Source of the DNA: Bacteroidaceae bacterium
GTDB lineage: Bacteria > Bacteroidota > Bacteroidia > Bacteroidales > Bacteroidaceae
Direction: 5' to 3'
Length of the DNA: 64,000 bases
Assembly (NCBI GenBank): GCA_017621515.1
Contig: JAGASY010000004.1
Location: forward strand, 1 to 64,000
The notes under the pieces were generated by a model that was not told where the DNA came from, did not search any database, and worked only from the letters and a program-made list of their open reading frames with translations. The first letter of the stretch is position 1, and every line of letters starts with the position of its first letter. Positions 8,686-18,641 of this stretch are shown here, piece after piece. The position numbers were made by a program, and so were the translations under genes.

Positions 8686-11600
8686 TTAATAAACTTCCCA
8701 TGCTTTGATTGCTATATCATCAAGGCTCTTTGAGCAGAAGGCATCAATAAACGCAGATGCAAGACGTGAATTGGTGATAAGCGGGATATTCAAGTCTATC
8801 GCAGCGCGACGTATCTTATATCCATTGGAAAGTTCAGAAACAGTAAGGTCTTTCGGCACATTCACCACCAAGTCTATTTCGTGATTGTGCAACAAGTCAA
8901 GAGCCTGCGGCTGTTGAGGAGCCTCGCTCGGCCAATAGACAAGAGTATTCTCTATACCATTATCTGCAAGATAACGGCTTGTGCCTCCTGTTGCGTACAG
9001 ACTATAACCGTTGTTTATCAACTGGCGCGCAGCATCCAGCATTTCTGCTTTCTGCTTTCCTGTTCCGGTAGAAAGTAATATGTTCTTCTTTGGTATGCGG
9101 TGTCCCACAGACAACATGGCACACAACAAAGCTGATGCCGTATCGTCACCAAGACATCCAACCTCTCCCGTTGATGACATATCGACTCCAAGCACAGGGT
9201 CAGCTTTCTGCAAACGATTGAAAGAGAACTGCGAAGCCTTTATACCTACATAATCCAAATCAAAAAGATTCTTGGCAGGTTTCTCAACAGGCAATCCAAG
9301 CATTATTCTGGTTGCTATCTCTATGAGATTTATCTTCAGAACCTTGCTGACAAAAGGGAATGAGCGCGATGCACGCAAGTTACATTCAATAACCCTAAGA
9401 TGATTCTTCTCTGCAAGGAACTGAATATTGAAAGGACCGGATATATGCAGTTCTTTCGCAATCTGCCGAGATACTTTCTTTATCTGACGTACAGTTTCAA
9501 CATAAAGTTTTTGTGGAGGGAACTGTATTGTGGCATCTCCGGAATGTACACCGGCAAACTCAATGTGCTCAGATATAGCGTATGCAATAATCTCTCCATC
9601 ACGTGCAACTGCATCCATCTCTATTTCCTTATTATGTTCGTGGAACTTAGAGACGACAACAGGATGTTTCTTTGACACATTCGCAGCCAAACGAAGGAAG
9701 CGTTCCAGTTCTTCTTCATTAGAACATACATTCATGGCTGCTCCAGAAAGCACATAGCTTGGACGGACAAGTACAGGGAAACCAACCTTGTCAATAAACT
9801 CATGTATATCTTCCATAGAAGTCAGCGCACTCCACTTCGGTTGATCCACATCTATACGATCGAGCATCTCTGAGAACTTGTCACGGTCTTCCGCATTATC
9901 AATGCTCTTAGCAGAAGTACCCAAAATAGGAACCTGTTCTGCATCAAGACGCATCGCAAGATTGTTTGGTATCTGACCGCCGGTAGAAACTATTACTCCA
10001 TAAGGGCATTCAAGTTCATAAATATCCATCACCCTCTCAAAGGTAAGCTCATCAAAATACAAACGATCACACATATCGTAGTCTGTAGAAACAGTCTCCG
10101 GATTATAATTAATCATAATAGAACGGAAACCTTCCTTACGTATCGTGTTAAGCGCCTGTACACCACACCAGTCAAATTCTACGCTTGAACCGATTCTGTA
10201 AGCTCCACTACCGAGTACAATAATGGATTTCTTGTCATTCTCATAGTTTATATCGTTGGCAACACCACTATATGTAAGATAAAGGTAATTGGTCTGAGCC
10301 GGATATTCTGCTGCAAGCGTATCTATCTGCTTTACTACAGGCAAAACACCAAGTTCTTTACGGTATTTACGAACCATACCAATTGCAGCCTCACTATCAA
10401 TCCGTGCTTCAAGCCCTATTGCACGTGCAATCTGGAAATCAGTAAATCCTTCCACTTTCGCACGACGCATCAGTTCTACGTCCACATTGTTCAAAGCACC
10501 TTTCTTCTGAAGCTCGATATATGTATTCCTTATGTTCTGCAATTTCTGAAGGAACCATTTATCAATTTTAGTGAGGCTATGAATCTGATCAATAGTATAG
10601 CCCAAAGTAAGAGCTTTCTCTATAATCAGCACACGCTTATCGGTTGGTGCCTTCAGTGCATTGTCTATATCCTCAATCTGCAATTCTTTGTTACCAACAA
10701 ATCCATGCAGTCCCTGTCCAATCATTCTAAGACCTTTCTGAATAGACTCCTCAAATGTACGTCCGATAGCCATCACCTCACCTACGGACTTCATGGAACT
10801 GCCCAATTCGCGATCTACACCACGGAATTTTCCAAGGTCCCAACGAGGTATCTTACATACCACATAATCAAGTGTTGGTTCGAAAAATGCACTTGTTGTC
10901 TTCGTCACTGAATTCTTCAGTTCAAACAATCCGTATCCCATACCGAGTTTAGCTGCTACAAAAGCAAGAGGATACCCCGTAGCCTTAGATGCCAAGGCAG
11001 AAGAACGTGACAGACGTGCATTCACTTCTATAACCCTATAATCCTCTGACTCTGGGTCAAATGCATATTGCACATTACATTCTCCAATAATACCGATATG
11101 ACGTATAATCTTAATAGACAATGCATGTAATTTGTGATATTCAGAGTTGGTAAGAGTCTGACTTGGAGCTATGACTATACTCTCTCCCGTATGAATGCCG
11201 AGAGGGTCAAAATTCTCCATATTACAAACAGTAATACAATTATCGTACTTATCTCTTACAACTTCATATTCTATTTCTTTCCAGCCTTTCAGACTTTTCT
11301 CAACAAGTACTTGAGGAGAAAAAGAAAAAGCTTTTTCTGCAATTTTATCCAGTTCCTCTTCATTGTCACAGAAACCGGAACCAAGTCCGCCCAATGCGTA
11401 TGCAGCACGTATGATGACCGGATATCCCAACTCTTTTGCTGCTGCTCTGGCTGACTCAGTATTTTCACAAGCATGACTCTTAATAGTCTTTACGTCTATC
11501 TCATCGAGCTTCTTCACAAAAAGCTCACGGTCTTCTGTATCAATTATGGCTTGTACAGGAGTACCGAGCACCTTTACATTATATTTCTCCAGAATCTTCT

Positions 11601-11910
11601 GCTCATAAAGCTGTACACCACAATTCAAAGCAGTCTGTCCGCCAAATGCCAAAAGAATACCCTGAGGCTGCTCCTTTTGAATAACCTTCTCTACAAAGAA
11701 CGGAGTAACAGGCAGAAAATAAATTCTGTCAGCCACACCCTCAGAAGTCTGCACCGTAGCAATATTAGGGTTTATCAACACCGTTTCAACACCTTCTTCT
11801 CTAAGGGCCTTCAAAGCCTGACTACCAGAATAATCAAATTCACCAGCTTCGCCAATCTTAAGTGCGCCTGAACCCAATATCAGGACTTTCTTTATATTCT
11901 CGTCTTTCAT
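8686..11910 (-). CDS. carB: Carbamoyl-phosphate synthase large subunit
   Basis: A 1074-residue subunit that makes carbamoyl phosphate from bicarbonate, ammonia (delivered by CarA) and two ATP for pyrimidine and arginine synthesis. It shows the duplicated architecture: first half begins KKVLILGSGALKIGEAGEFD and has the ATP-grasp segment IIRAAYALGGLGSGF; second half begins SIIVLGSGAYRIGSSVEFDW and has LVRPSYVLSGAAM; the C-terminal allosteric MGS-like domain (about residues 935-1074) contains YATGGTSRYLADNGI. Length equals typical CarB, in one unbroken piece. It is 63 bp downstream of carA in the same direction. Confidence 0.97.
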   Translation of the reverse strand: MKDENIKKVLILGSGALKIGEAGEFDYSGSQALKALREEGVETVLINPNIATVQTSEGVADRIYFLPVTPFFVEKVIQKEQPQGILLAFGGQTALNCGVQLYEQKILEKYNVKVLGTPVQAIIDTEDRELFVKKLDEIDVKTIKSHACENTESARAAAKELGYPVIIRAAYALGGLGSGFCDNEEELDKIAEKAFSFSPQVLVEKSLKGWKEIEYEVVRDKYDNCITVCNMENFDPLGIHTGESIVIAPSQTLTNSEYHKLHALSIKIIRHIGIIGECNVQYAFDPESEDYRVIEVNARLSRSSALASKATGYPLAFVAAKLGMGYGLFELKNSVTKTTSAFFEPTLDYVVCKIPRWDLGKFRGVDRELGSSMKSVGEVMAIGRTFEESIQKGLRMIGQGLHGFVGNKELQIEDIDNALKAPTDKRVLIIEKALTLGYTIDQIHSLTKIDKWFLQKLQNIRNTYIELQKKGALNNVDVELMRRAKVEGFTDFQIARAIGLEARIDSEAAIGMVRKYRKELGVLPVVKQIDTLAAEYPAQTNYLYLTYSGVANDINYENDKKSIIVLGSGAYRIGSSVEFDWCGVQALNTIRKEGFRSIMINYNPETVSTDYDMCDRLYFDELTFERVMDIYELECPYGVIVSTGGQIPNNLAMRLDAEQVPILGTSAKSIDNAEDRDKFSEMLDRIDVDQPKWSALTSMEDIHEFIDKVGFPVLVRPSYVLSGAAMNVCSNEEELERFLRLAANVSKKHPVVVSKFHEHNKEIEMDAVARDGEIIAYAISEHIEFAGVHSGDATIQFPPQKLYVETVRQIKKVSRQIAKELHISGPFNIQFLAEKNHLRVIECNLRASRSFPFVSKVLKINLIEIATRIMLGLPVEKPAKNLFDLDYVGIKASQFSFNRLQKADPVLGVDMSSTGEVGCLGDDTASALLCAMLSVGHRIPKKNILLSTGTGKQKAEMLDAARQLINNGYSLYATGGTSRYLADNGIENTLVYWPSEAPQQPQALDLLHNHEIDLVVNVPKDLTVSELSNGYKIRRAAIDLNIPLITNSRLASAFIDAFCSKSLDDIAIKAWEVY

Positions 11911-11973
11911 TGTTGTTTTTTTCTTTGTGATTCTGTAAAACAGTGGGCACTGTTTCGCTTTTAATTACAGCAA

Positions 11974-13050
11974 TTATAAAAGTTGTACGAAATCATCGAA
12001 CAAAAACTCGGTATCTACAGGTCCGCTGGCTGCTTCAGGATGAAACTGTGCAGAAAACCAAGGATTCGTCTTATGACGTATTCCTTCATTCGAACCATCG
12101 TTCATATTCACAAACAAAGGCTCCCAGTCACTTCCCAACGAATCATTATCGACAGCATATCCATGATTCTGACTTGTAATAAAACAACGGTTCGTTCCAA
12201 CCTGACGTACCGGCTGATTATGACTTCTATGACCGTATTTCAATTTGTAAATCTTTGCACCTCCGGCTTTTGCCAAAAGCTGATTACCCATACAAATACC
12301 GAAAATAGGAAGATTGGCATTCTTTGCCATAGCTTTGCGGATGTTCTCAACAGCTTCCACTGCAGTATCAGGATCGCCGGGACCATTAGCCAAGAATAAT
12401 CCGTCATATTCCAAATCCGTGAAATCGTAATTCCAAGGAACACGTATGACCTCCACATTACGTTTCAACAGACATCTTATAATATTCTGTTTTACTCCAC
12501 AATCAACAAGGACAACTTTCTTTCCAGCACCCTCGTTATATCTGATGACCTCCTTGCAAGAAACCTTCGCAATATAATTCACCCCACTATATTGAGCAGT
12601 AGGAATGTTCTCCGGTTCATCGTCAAAAATAATTTTTCCCATCATAACACCATGTTCGCGTAGCATTTTTGTCAGTTCGCGAGTGTCAATGCCTGTAATT
12701 CCCGGTACCTGCTCACGTTTCAACCATTCTGCAAGACTTTCTTTGGCATTCCAATGCGAAAACTCCGTACTGTAGTCACTAACAATGATGGCTTCTGCAT
12801 GAATCTTCTCACTTTCCATAAAAGTGGCAAGTCCGTTCGATTCAAACGAAAAAGCCGGCACTCCATAATTTCCTATCAAAGGATATGTGAGCACCATCAA
12901 CTGACCAGCATAAGATGGATCTGTAAGACTTTCAGGATAACCTGTCATCGCCGTGTTAAAAACAACCTCTCCTGCCACAGCCTTCTCATATCCAAAAGAC
13001 TTACCATGGAATCGAGTTCCGTCGTCTAATATAAGTGTTACGTTTCTCAT
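11974..13050 (-). CDS. carA: Carbamoyl-phosphate synthase small (glutaminase) subunit
   Basis: A 358-residue class I glutamine amidotransferase subunit that hydrolyses glutamine and channels ammonia to CarB. The N-terminal domain begins MRNVTLILDDGTRFHGKSFG; the amidotransferase domain has VVLVDCGVKQNIIRCL, LANGPGDPD, the nucleophile elbow FGICMGNQLLA (Cys) and the catalytic His/Glu in AQFHPEAASGP. The ATG at 13050 matches the family start; an upstream in-frame ATG would overlap the preceding gene. It lies 22 bp after the PurF-like gene and 63 bp before carB. Confidence 0.95.
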   Translation of the reverse strand: MRNVTLILDDGTRFHGKSFGYEKAVAGEVVFNTAMTGYPESLTDPSYAGQLMVLTYPLIGNYGVPAFSFESNGLATFMESEKIHAEAIIVSDYSTEFSHWNAKESLAEWLKREQVPGITGIDTRELTKMLREHGVMMGKIIFDDEPENIPTAQYSGVNYIAKVSCKEVIRYNEGAGKKVVLVDCGVKQNIIRCLLKRNVEVIRVPWNYDFTDLEYDGLFLANGPGDPDTAVEAVENIRKAMAKNANLPIFGICMGNQLLAKAGGAKIYKLKYGHRSHNQPVRQVGTNRCFITSQNHGYAVDNDSLGSDWEPLFVNMNDGSNEGIRHKTNPWFSAQFHPEAASGPVDTEFLFDDFVQLL

Positions 13051-13072
13051 TATGTTATGATTTGTTGTTTTA

Positions 13073-14962
13073 TTATTTACCATTCATATATACATTCTCA
13101 TACCAATCGATATATGCCTTGTTCACCAACCGTACACCTCCCGGAGTAGGATAGTCTCCTGAGAAATACCAATCGCCGGGATGATTCGGACAAGCATGAT
13201 GAAGCCCTTCAAGACTTTGATATACAATCTCAATCTCACTTTCTACTTCCGGTGCACGCAACATCTCTACCATTTTTTTCGAGATGTCTTCATCCGTAAA
13301 CGAAGCATATATTTCCTTTACATAGTTCACCATCTGTTCTTTCGGAAGATTCATCTGGTGTATGCTCTTCTCATAAACAGATTTTATCACATCTGAGAGT
13401 CCTCTGTCTTCAAGTAGTTCTACAGCAGCTCTAAAAGCTATGAACTCACTCATTTTAGACATGTCTATACCATAATAATCAGGATAACGAACCTGAGGAG
13501 AAGAAGAAACTATCACAATCTTCTTAGGATGTAAACGATCAAGAATTTTAATGATACTTTCCCGCAACGTCGTACCACGTACAATACTGTCATCAATAAT
13601 CACAAGATTATCCACATACGGCTCTAATGAACCGTATGTAATATCATAAACATGTGCAGCCAAATCGTTACGTGAATTGCTCTCCGTTATAAATGTACGA
13701 AGCTTTATATCTTTTATCGCAACCTTCTCACTTCTTACTCTTGAACTCAAGATACGGGATAATTCCTCATGAGTTGGCTTATGTCCCAGCGCCTCAATCT
13801 CTTTTATCTTCAGTTCATTAACATACATCTTGAAGCCATCCAGCATTCCATAATAGGCAACTTCTGCCGTATTCGGAATAAAAGAAAACACCGTATGGTC
13901 AATGTCATAATCTATCGCCTTCAATATAGGATTAAGCAGCTGTCTTCCAAGCGACTTACGTTCCTGATATATGTCACGGTCAGAACCACGGCTGAAATAT
14001 ATCCGTTCAAAAGAGCAAGCACGATTTGGCTTAGGTGAAATGATTTGGGAGAACCGAACATTTCCCTTTTTGTCAGCAATCACAGCCTGTCCGGGCAACA
14101 ATTCCTTTATATGCTCGTATTCAAGTCCAAGAGCAGTCTGTATTACAGGACGCTCACTTGCCACAACCAGAATCTCATCGTCAAAATAATAGAAAGCCGG
14201 ACGTATGCCCCAAGGATCACGCATAGAGAACATTTCGCCACTACCGGTTTGTCCGCAAACCACATATCCTCCATCCCAAAGAGGCGCAACAGTAGCAAGC
14301 ACATTTTCCATTTTTATATTATCCTCAATATAATTGGTGATATCATATCCGGAGAGTGCTTTTTCCTTTGCCTGTACAAACAACCTTTCAGCCTCACGGT
14401 CAAGTCTGTGCCCCACTTGCTCAAGCATGATGTATGTATCGCTATAAACACGAGGATGCTGTCCGGTCTTTGTAATCTCGGCAAAGACCTCATCCACATT
14501 CGTCATATTGAAGTTTCCACACAAGCACAAGTTCTTCGCCCTCCAGTTATTACGGCGCAGAAACGGATGGACAAAAGAAAGACCACTCTTTCCGGTAGTT
14601 GAATACCGAAGGTGGCCCATATATAATTCTCCAGCAAATGGAAGATTGCTCTTTGCAAATGAAGCATCATTTATCTGAGTTGGCATATAACCATGAAAGT
14701 TTTTATGCACATTTGAGAATATCTCAGTAATAGCTCCCGATCCAAGAGCCTTTTCACGAAACATGTATTCCTCCCCGGGTTCAGCTTCTATCTTCACACA
14801 ACTGACACCGGCACCTTCCTGACCTCGATTATGCTGTTTCTCCATCATGAGATAAAGCTTATTCAGGCCATACATCCAAGTACCATATTTCTGCTGGTAA
14901 TACTCCAGTGGCTTCCTCAGACGAATCATCACTATTCCGCATTCATGTTTGAGAGGCTCCAT
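13073..14962 (-). CDS. Amidophosphoribosyltransferase-like protein (PurF family)
   Basis: A 629-residue protein combining an N-terminal class II glutamine amidotransferase domain with a phosphoribosyltransferase domain. The presumed nucleophile is Cys8 in KHECGIVMI, preceded by a short segment that would need trimming to expose the cysteine. RYSTTG and GNFNMTN mark the glutaminase domain; NLVIIDDSIVRGTT near residues 455-467 is the PRPP-binding loop. It is well over 100 residues longer than canonical PurF, with insertions in both domains and an extended C-terminus. It heads the carA-carB transcript, linking purine-type chemistry with carbamoyl phosphate synthesis. The likely activity is PRPP plus glutamine to phosphoribosylamine; a second, canonical PurF elsewhere in the genome is possible, in which case this paralogue may differ in role. 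Confidence 0.85.
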   Translation of the reverse strand: MEPLKHECGIVMIRLRKPLEYYQQKYGTWMYGLNKLYLMMEKQHNRGQEGAGVSCVKIEAEPGEEYMFREKALGSGAITEIFSNVHKNFHGYMPTQINDASFAKSNLPFAGELYMGHLRYSTTGKSGLSFVHPFLRRNNWRAKNLCLCGNFNMTNVDEVFAEITKTGQHPRVYSDTYIMLEQVGHRLDREAERLFVQAKEKALSGYDITNYIEDNIKMENVLATVAPLWDGGYVVCGQTGSGEMFSMRDPWGIRPAFYYFDDEILVVASERPVIQTALGLEYEHIKELLPGQAVIADKKGNVRFSQIISPKPNRACSFERIYFSRGSDRDIYQERKSLGRQLLNPILKAIDYDIDHTVFSFIPNTAEVAYYGMLDGFKMYVNELKIKEIEALGHKPTHEELSRILSSRVRSEKVAIKDIKLRTFITESNSRNDLAAHVYDITYGSLEPYVDNLVIIDDSIVRGTTLRESIIKILDRLHPKKIVIVSSSPQVRYPDYYGIDMSKMSEFIAFRAAVELLEDRGLSDVIKSVYEKSIHQMNLPKEQMVNYVKEIYASFTDEDISKKMVEMLRAPEVESEIEIVYQSLEGLHHACPNHPGDWYFSGDYPTPGGVRLVNKAYIDWYENVYMNGK

Positions 14963-15110
14963 AATACTTTCTCTTCTTTCTACCTAATTAAAATTACAAT
15001 CTTTATTGATTTGTCGCATTTCTTTTTCAGGCATGTATCGTCAATACTGAGAATCATTTTCAGCACCCAAAGATACACAGACTCCTTTTTACAAGAAAGC
15101 GGTATTTTCT

Positions 15111-16958
15111 TTATTCCACAGTAACCGATTTTGCAAGATTTCTCGGCTGATCCACATTCTTGCCTTTACATACAGCTATATAATAAGCCAGCATCTGAAG
15201 TGGAATCGTGGCAAGCATAGGTTCAAGGCATTCCACTGTATGAGGAAGCTCAATACAATCGTCCGCCAAAGCTTTCACCCGTGTATCACCTTCAGACACA
15301 ATAGCAATCACACGACCACGTCTGGCTTTTATTTCCTGTATGTTGCTCATCAGTTTATCATACAAAGGATTTTTTGTTGCTATCACGACAACCGGCATTT
15401 CCTCGTCAATAAGAGCAATAGGTCCATGCTTCATCTCTGCAGCCGGATAACCTTCTGCATGTATATAACTTATTTCCTTCAGTTTCAAAGCACCTTCCAG
15501 GGCTACAGGATAATTGTAGCCGCGTCCGAGATACAAGAAATTATGTGCGTATGTAAATATACGGGATATATCCTTGATTCTTTCACTATCCTTCAAAAGA
15601 ATCTTCATTTTCTCCGGTATAGAATGGAGTTCATATACAAGTTCTCTGTATTCCACGTCTCCAATTGTACCGCGCTCCTTTCCTAATGCCAATGCAAGCA
15701 TGGTCAATACCATCACCTGTCCCGTAAATGCTTTTGTACTTGCCACTCCTATTTCCGGACCGACATGGATATATGATCCCGTATCAGTTGCTCTCGGGAT
15801 AGAAGAACATATTGCATTACAGATTCCATAAATAAAAGCACCTTTCTGTTTGGCAAGTTCAACAGCAGCCAACGTGTCAGCAGTTTCGCCTGACTGTGAT
15901 ATAGCTATCACGACATCATTGGAATCCACAGCCGGATTATTATATCTGAACTCCGAAGCATACTCGACCTCCACCGGTATGCGACAGATATTTTCTATAA
16001 GCTGCTTACCTATCAACCCTGCATGCCAACTGGTGCCGCAAGCCACAATGATAAAGCGTCTGGCATTAAGAAGTTTTTGCTTATGGTCAATCACAGCAGA
16101 CAAAACCACATTGTTAGCACCGACATTTACTCGTCCTCTCATACAGTCCTTCAAACATTCCGGCTGCTCAAAGATTTCTTTCAACATGAAATGCGGGAAA
16201 CCGCCCTTTTCAATCTGACCGATGTTCAAATCCACAGTCTTTATTTCATGGTCGGTCTTCTCGTTATAAAGATTTACTATATCTACATCTTTGCTGTCTC
16301 TCCGTATCACAGCAATATCCTGATCATCAAGATAGATAACCTTATCCGTATATTCGATTATCGGTGACGCATCCGACCCTAAAAAGAACTCATCTTTTCC
16401 TATACCAATAACCAATGGGCTGCTTTTTTTTGCCGCAATGATTTCATTCGGGTTGTTTTTATCAATAAGTGCAATCGCATACGCGCCTATGACCTGACGC
16501 AAAGCTATGCGGACAGCAGTCAAAAGATTAAGATGCTTTTTCTTCTGCACATATTCAATCAGCTGCACAAGAACTTCAGTATCCGTATTGCTCCTGAATT
16601 GAACACCTTTGGAAATCAGACCTTCCTTCAGAGACGAATAATTCTCTATAATACCATTATGTATAATAGCCAAATTCCCGGAAGTTGAAATGTGAGGATG
16701 GGCATTTGTCGAATTAGGCTCACCATGTGTAGCCCAGCGAGTGTGAGCTATTCCTATGCTACCGGAAGTGTCTTTACCGGAAACATAGGATTCAAGTTCA
16801 GAAACTTTTCCCTTTGTCTTATACACTTCAAGCTCACCGCTATCTGTTATAAGAGCAACACCAGCACTGTCATACCCTCTGTATTCAAGACGCTTCAAGC
16901 CTTTTATAAGTACAGGGAAAGCATTTCCTTTGCCTAAATAACCAACAATTCCACACAT
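15111..16958 (-). CDS. glmS: Glutamine-fructose-6-phosphate aminotransferase (isomerising)
   Basis: A 615-residue cytosolic enzyme making glucosamine 6-phosphate, the entry to UDP-GlcNAc, peptidoglycan and LPS. The start at 16958 puts the catalytic Cys at position 2 (MCGIVGYLG). The class II amidotransferase domain includes RLEYRGYDSAG, HTRWATHG and HNGIIENY. Two SIS domains follow with ACGTSWHAG, ISQSGETADT and GPEIGVASTKAFT, and the C-terminus LAKSVTVE is the conserved GlmS tail. No glmS ribozyme is expected in this phylum and none was seen. It is a single gene between the SPT and PurF-like genes. Confidence 0.97.
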   Translation of the reverse strand: MCGIVGYLGKGNAFPVLIKGLKRLEYRGYDSAGVALITDSGELEVYKTKGKVSELESYVSGKDTSGSIGIAHTRWATHGEPNSTNAHPHISTSGNLAIIHNGIIENYSSLKEGLISKGVQFRSNTDTEVLVQLIEYVQKKKHLNLLTAVRIALRQVIGAYAIALIDKNNPNEIIAAKKSSPLVIGIGKDEFFLGSDASPIIEYTDKVIYLDDQDIAVIRRDSKDVDIVNLYNEKTDHEIKTVDLNIGQIEKGGFPHFMLKEIFEQPECLKDCMRGRVNVGANNVVLSAVIDHKQKLLNARRFIIVACGTSWHAGLIGKQLIENICRIPVEVEYASEFRYNNPAVDSNDVVIAISQSGETADTLAAVELAKQKGAFIYGICNAICSSIPRATDTGSYIHVGPEIGVASTKAFTGQVMVLTMLALALGKERGTIGDVEYRELVYELHSIPEKMKILLKDSERIKDISRIFTYAHNFLYLGRGYNYPVALEGALKLKEISYIHAEGYPAAEMKHGPIALIDEEMPVVVIATKNPLYDKLMSNIQEIKARRGRVIAIVSEGDTRVKALADDCIELPHTVECLEPMLATIPLQMLAYYIAVCKGKNVDQPRNLAKSVTVE

Positions 16959-17131
16959 TTTATTTTGGGATTTACATATTTTCTGCAAAGATACGAAAAG
17001 AGAACAAACCTGCGAAGTAAAAATATAATAAATTTCTCAACTTTAGCTACGAAGAGCATTGCACCTTTTATCAGAGTCTTTCGACTCTTTTAAATATAAA
17101 ATCAATTTGATTTATGACAAACACAAGAAAA

Positions 17132-17161
17132 GCGGAAGAAGAATCTACATTCCTCTTCCGC
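17132..17161 (-). terminator. Hairpin terminator after the serine palmitoyltransferase gene
   Basis: Inverted repeat GCGGAAGAAGAAT/ATTCCTCTTCCGC (one mismatch, 4-base loop) is followed on the minus strand by a T-rich run (TTTTCTTGTGTTT), 57 bp past the stop. Confidence 0.75.
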
Positions 17162-17217
17162 CTGTCTATTTTATTAAGTATTCCGGCAAGCGTAAAATGT
17201 CAGCTTCCCGATAAGTA

Positions 17218-18402
17218 TCAAAGCAAGCCCAACTCCTTAAAGCAATCTACAAGGATGGAGACACATCTGTCAACCTGCTCTTTTGTATGTGTAGCCATAA
17301 GTGCCACTCTGACCAAAGTGTCCTGCGGAGCACATGCCGGAGGTATAACAGGATTGATAAACACACCCTTGTCAAATGCCAGTTTTGTTACAGCAAAAGT
17401 CTTCTCCGTATCACGAACATACAAAGGAATAACCGGACTCTCAGTACCGCCAATCTCAAAACCTGCCTCTCTGAACGATTTCAAAGCATAATTGGTGACT
17501 TTCCACAAATTCTCCTGTCGTTCAGGCTCTGCCTTTATAATGTGCAAAGCCTCCATAGCAGCCGCTGTCGCAGCAGGAGTGTTACTTGCACTGAATATAT
17601 AAGTACGGGAAGTGTGACGCAACCAGTTTATCGTATCTTTATCCGCAGCAATAAAACCGCCGATAGAGGCAAGGGACTTACTGAACGTACCCATGATAAG
17701 ATCCACATCGTCAGTCACACCAAAGTGGTCGCAAGTACCTCTACCCTGACGTCCGAACACACCTATTCCGTGTGCCTCATCCACCATGATACTTGCATTG
17801 TACTTTTTCTTGAGCGCCACAATCTCAGGCAGTTTCGCCAAGTCGCCCTCCATTGAGAACATACCGTCCGTCACGATAAGCTTGATTGCCTCCGGACGGC
17901 AGCGTTTCAATTCACGCTCCAAGTCCTCCATGTCATTATGCTTATAATGCAAGAAAGTAGAATATGAAAGACGTCGTCCATCCACAATCGACGCATGGTC
18001 ACGGTCATCGCCCAAAATATAGTCGTTACGTCCCGTAAGACTTGAAACTACACCGGAGTTGACTGTAAATCCTGTAGAATAGACCAAAGCCTCATCCTTG
18101 CCTACAAACTCCGCCAGTTCATATTCAAGCTGAATATGCAAATCGAGCGTACCATTAAGGAAACGTGATCCCGCACAACCTGTACCATACTTCTTTATAG
18201 CATTTATGGCTGCTTCGACAATGCGTTTGTCATAAGTAAGCCCCATGTATGAATTGGAGCCGAACATGAGCACTTTTTTTCCGCTCATAGTCACCTCAGT
18301 ATCTTGGTGACTGTCAATTTCTCTAAAGTAAGGATAGATCCCCATTTCCATATATTTCTGTGGTTCTCTATACTTGCTTAATTTTTCCTGTAATAAACCC
18401 AT
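17218..18402 (-). CDS. spt: Serine palmitoyltransferase (alpha-oxoamine synthase family)
   Basis: A 394-residue PLP enzyme condensing serine with a long-chain acyl-CoA/ACP to 3-ketosphinganine, the committed step of Bacteroidetes sphingolipids. Seen: GSNSYMGLTYDKRI near residue 50, GTGCAGSRFLNGT, DDRDHASIVDGRRLS, VDEAHGIGVFG, and the PLP-lysine motif GTFSKSLASIGGF (about Lys242). The close paralogues KBL and BioF share this fold; the N-terminus (MGLLQEKLSKYREPQKYMEMG) and the sphingolipid-like neighbour favour SPT. The start at 18402 is used; the upstream in-frame extension lacks support. It is divergent from the lipid-kinase-like gene at 18642. Confidence 0.85.
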   Translation of the reverse strand: MGLLQEKLSKYREPQKYMEMGIYPYFREIDSHQDTEVTMSGKKVLMFGSNSYMGLTYDKRIVEAAINAIKKYGTGCAGSRFLNGTLDLHIQLEYELAEFVGKDEALVYSTGFTVNSGVVSSLTGRNDYILGDDRDHASIVDGRRLSYSTFLHYKHNDMEDLERELKRCRPEAIKLIVTDGMFSMEGDLAKLPEIVALKKKYNASIMVDEAHGIGVFGRQGRGTCDHFGVTDDVDLIMGTFSKSLASIGGFIAADKDTINWLRHTSRTYIFSASNTPAATAAAMEALHIIKAEPERQENLWKVTNYALKSFREAGFEIGGTESPVIPLYVRDTEKTFAVTKLAFDKGVFINPVIPPACAPQDTLVRVALMATHTKEQVDRCVSILVDCFKELGLL

Positions 18403-18602
18403 AGTCAAATATATGTCTCGGTTCTTTTGAAAGAACCGATGTGACACTTTATTTGTTATTTATTTGATATATACTCGACCGTTGCCGTAACAACAGGCTG
18501 CAAATTTAATAAAAAACTGCTTTACAACATCCATTTTATTCAAAAAAATGTTTTTTCATCAAAAACAATATGTAATCAAGGGCAGATAAAAACGATTTGT
18601 TG

Positions 18603-18610
18603 TAATTTTG
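18603..18610 (+). promoter_or_regulatory. Bacteroidetes-type -7 promoter box
   Basis: TAATTTTG matches TAnnTTTG and lies 32 bp before the lipid kinase-like start. A matching box on the other strand (CAAATTTA on the plus strand at 18501-18508) could serve the divergent SPT gene. Confidence 0.6.
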
Positions 18611-18641
18611 CATTCCCTAAATTACTCCTTTTTCAACGTGT

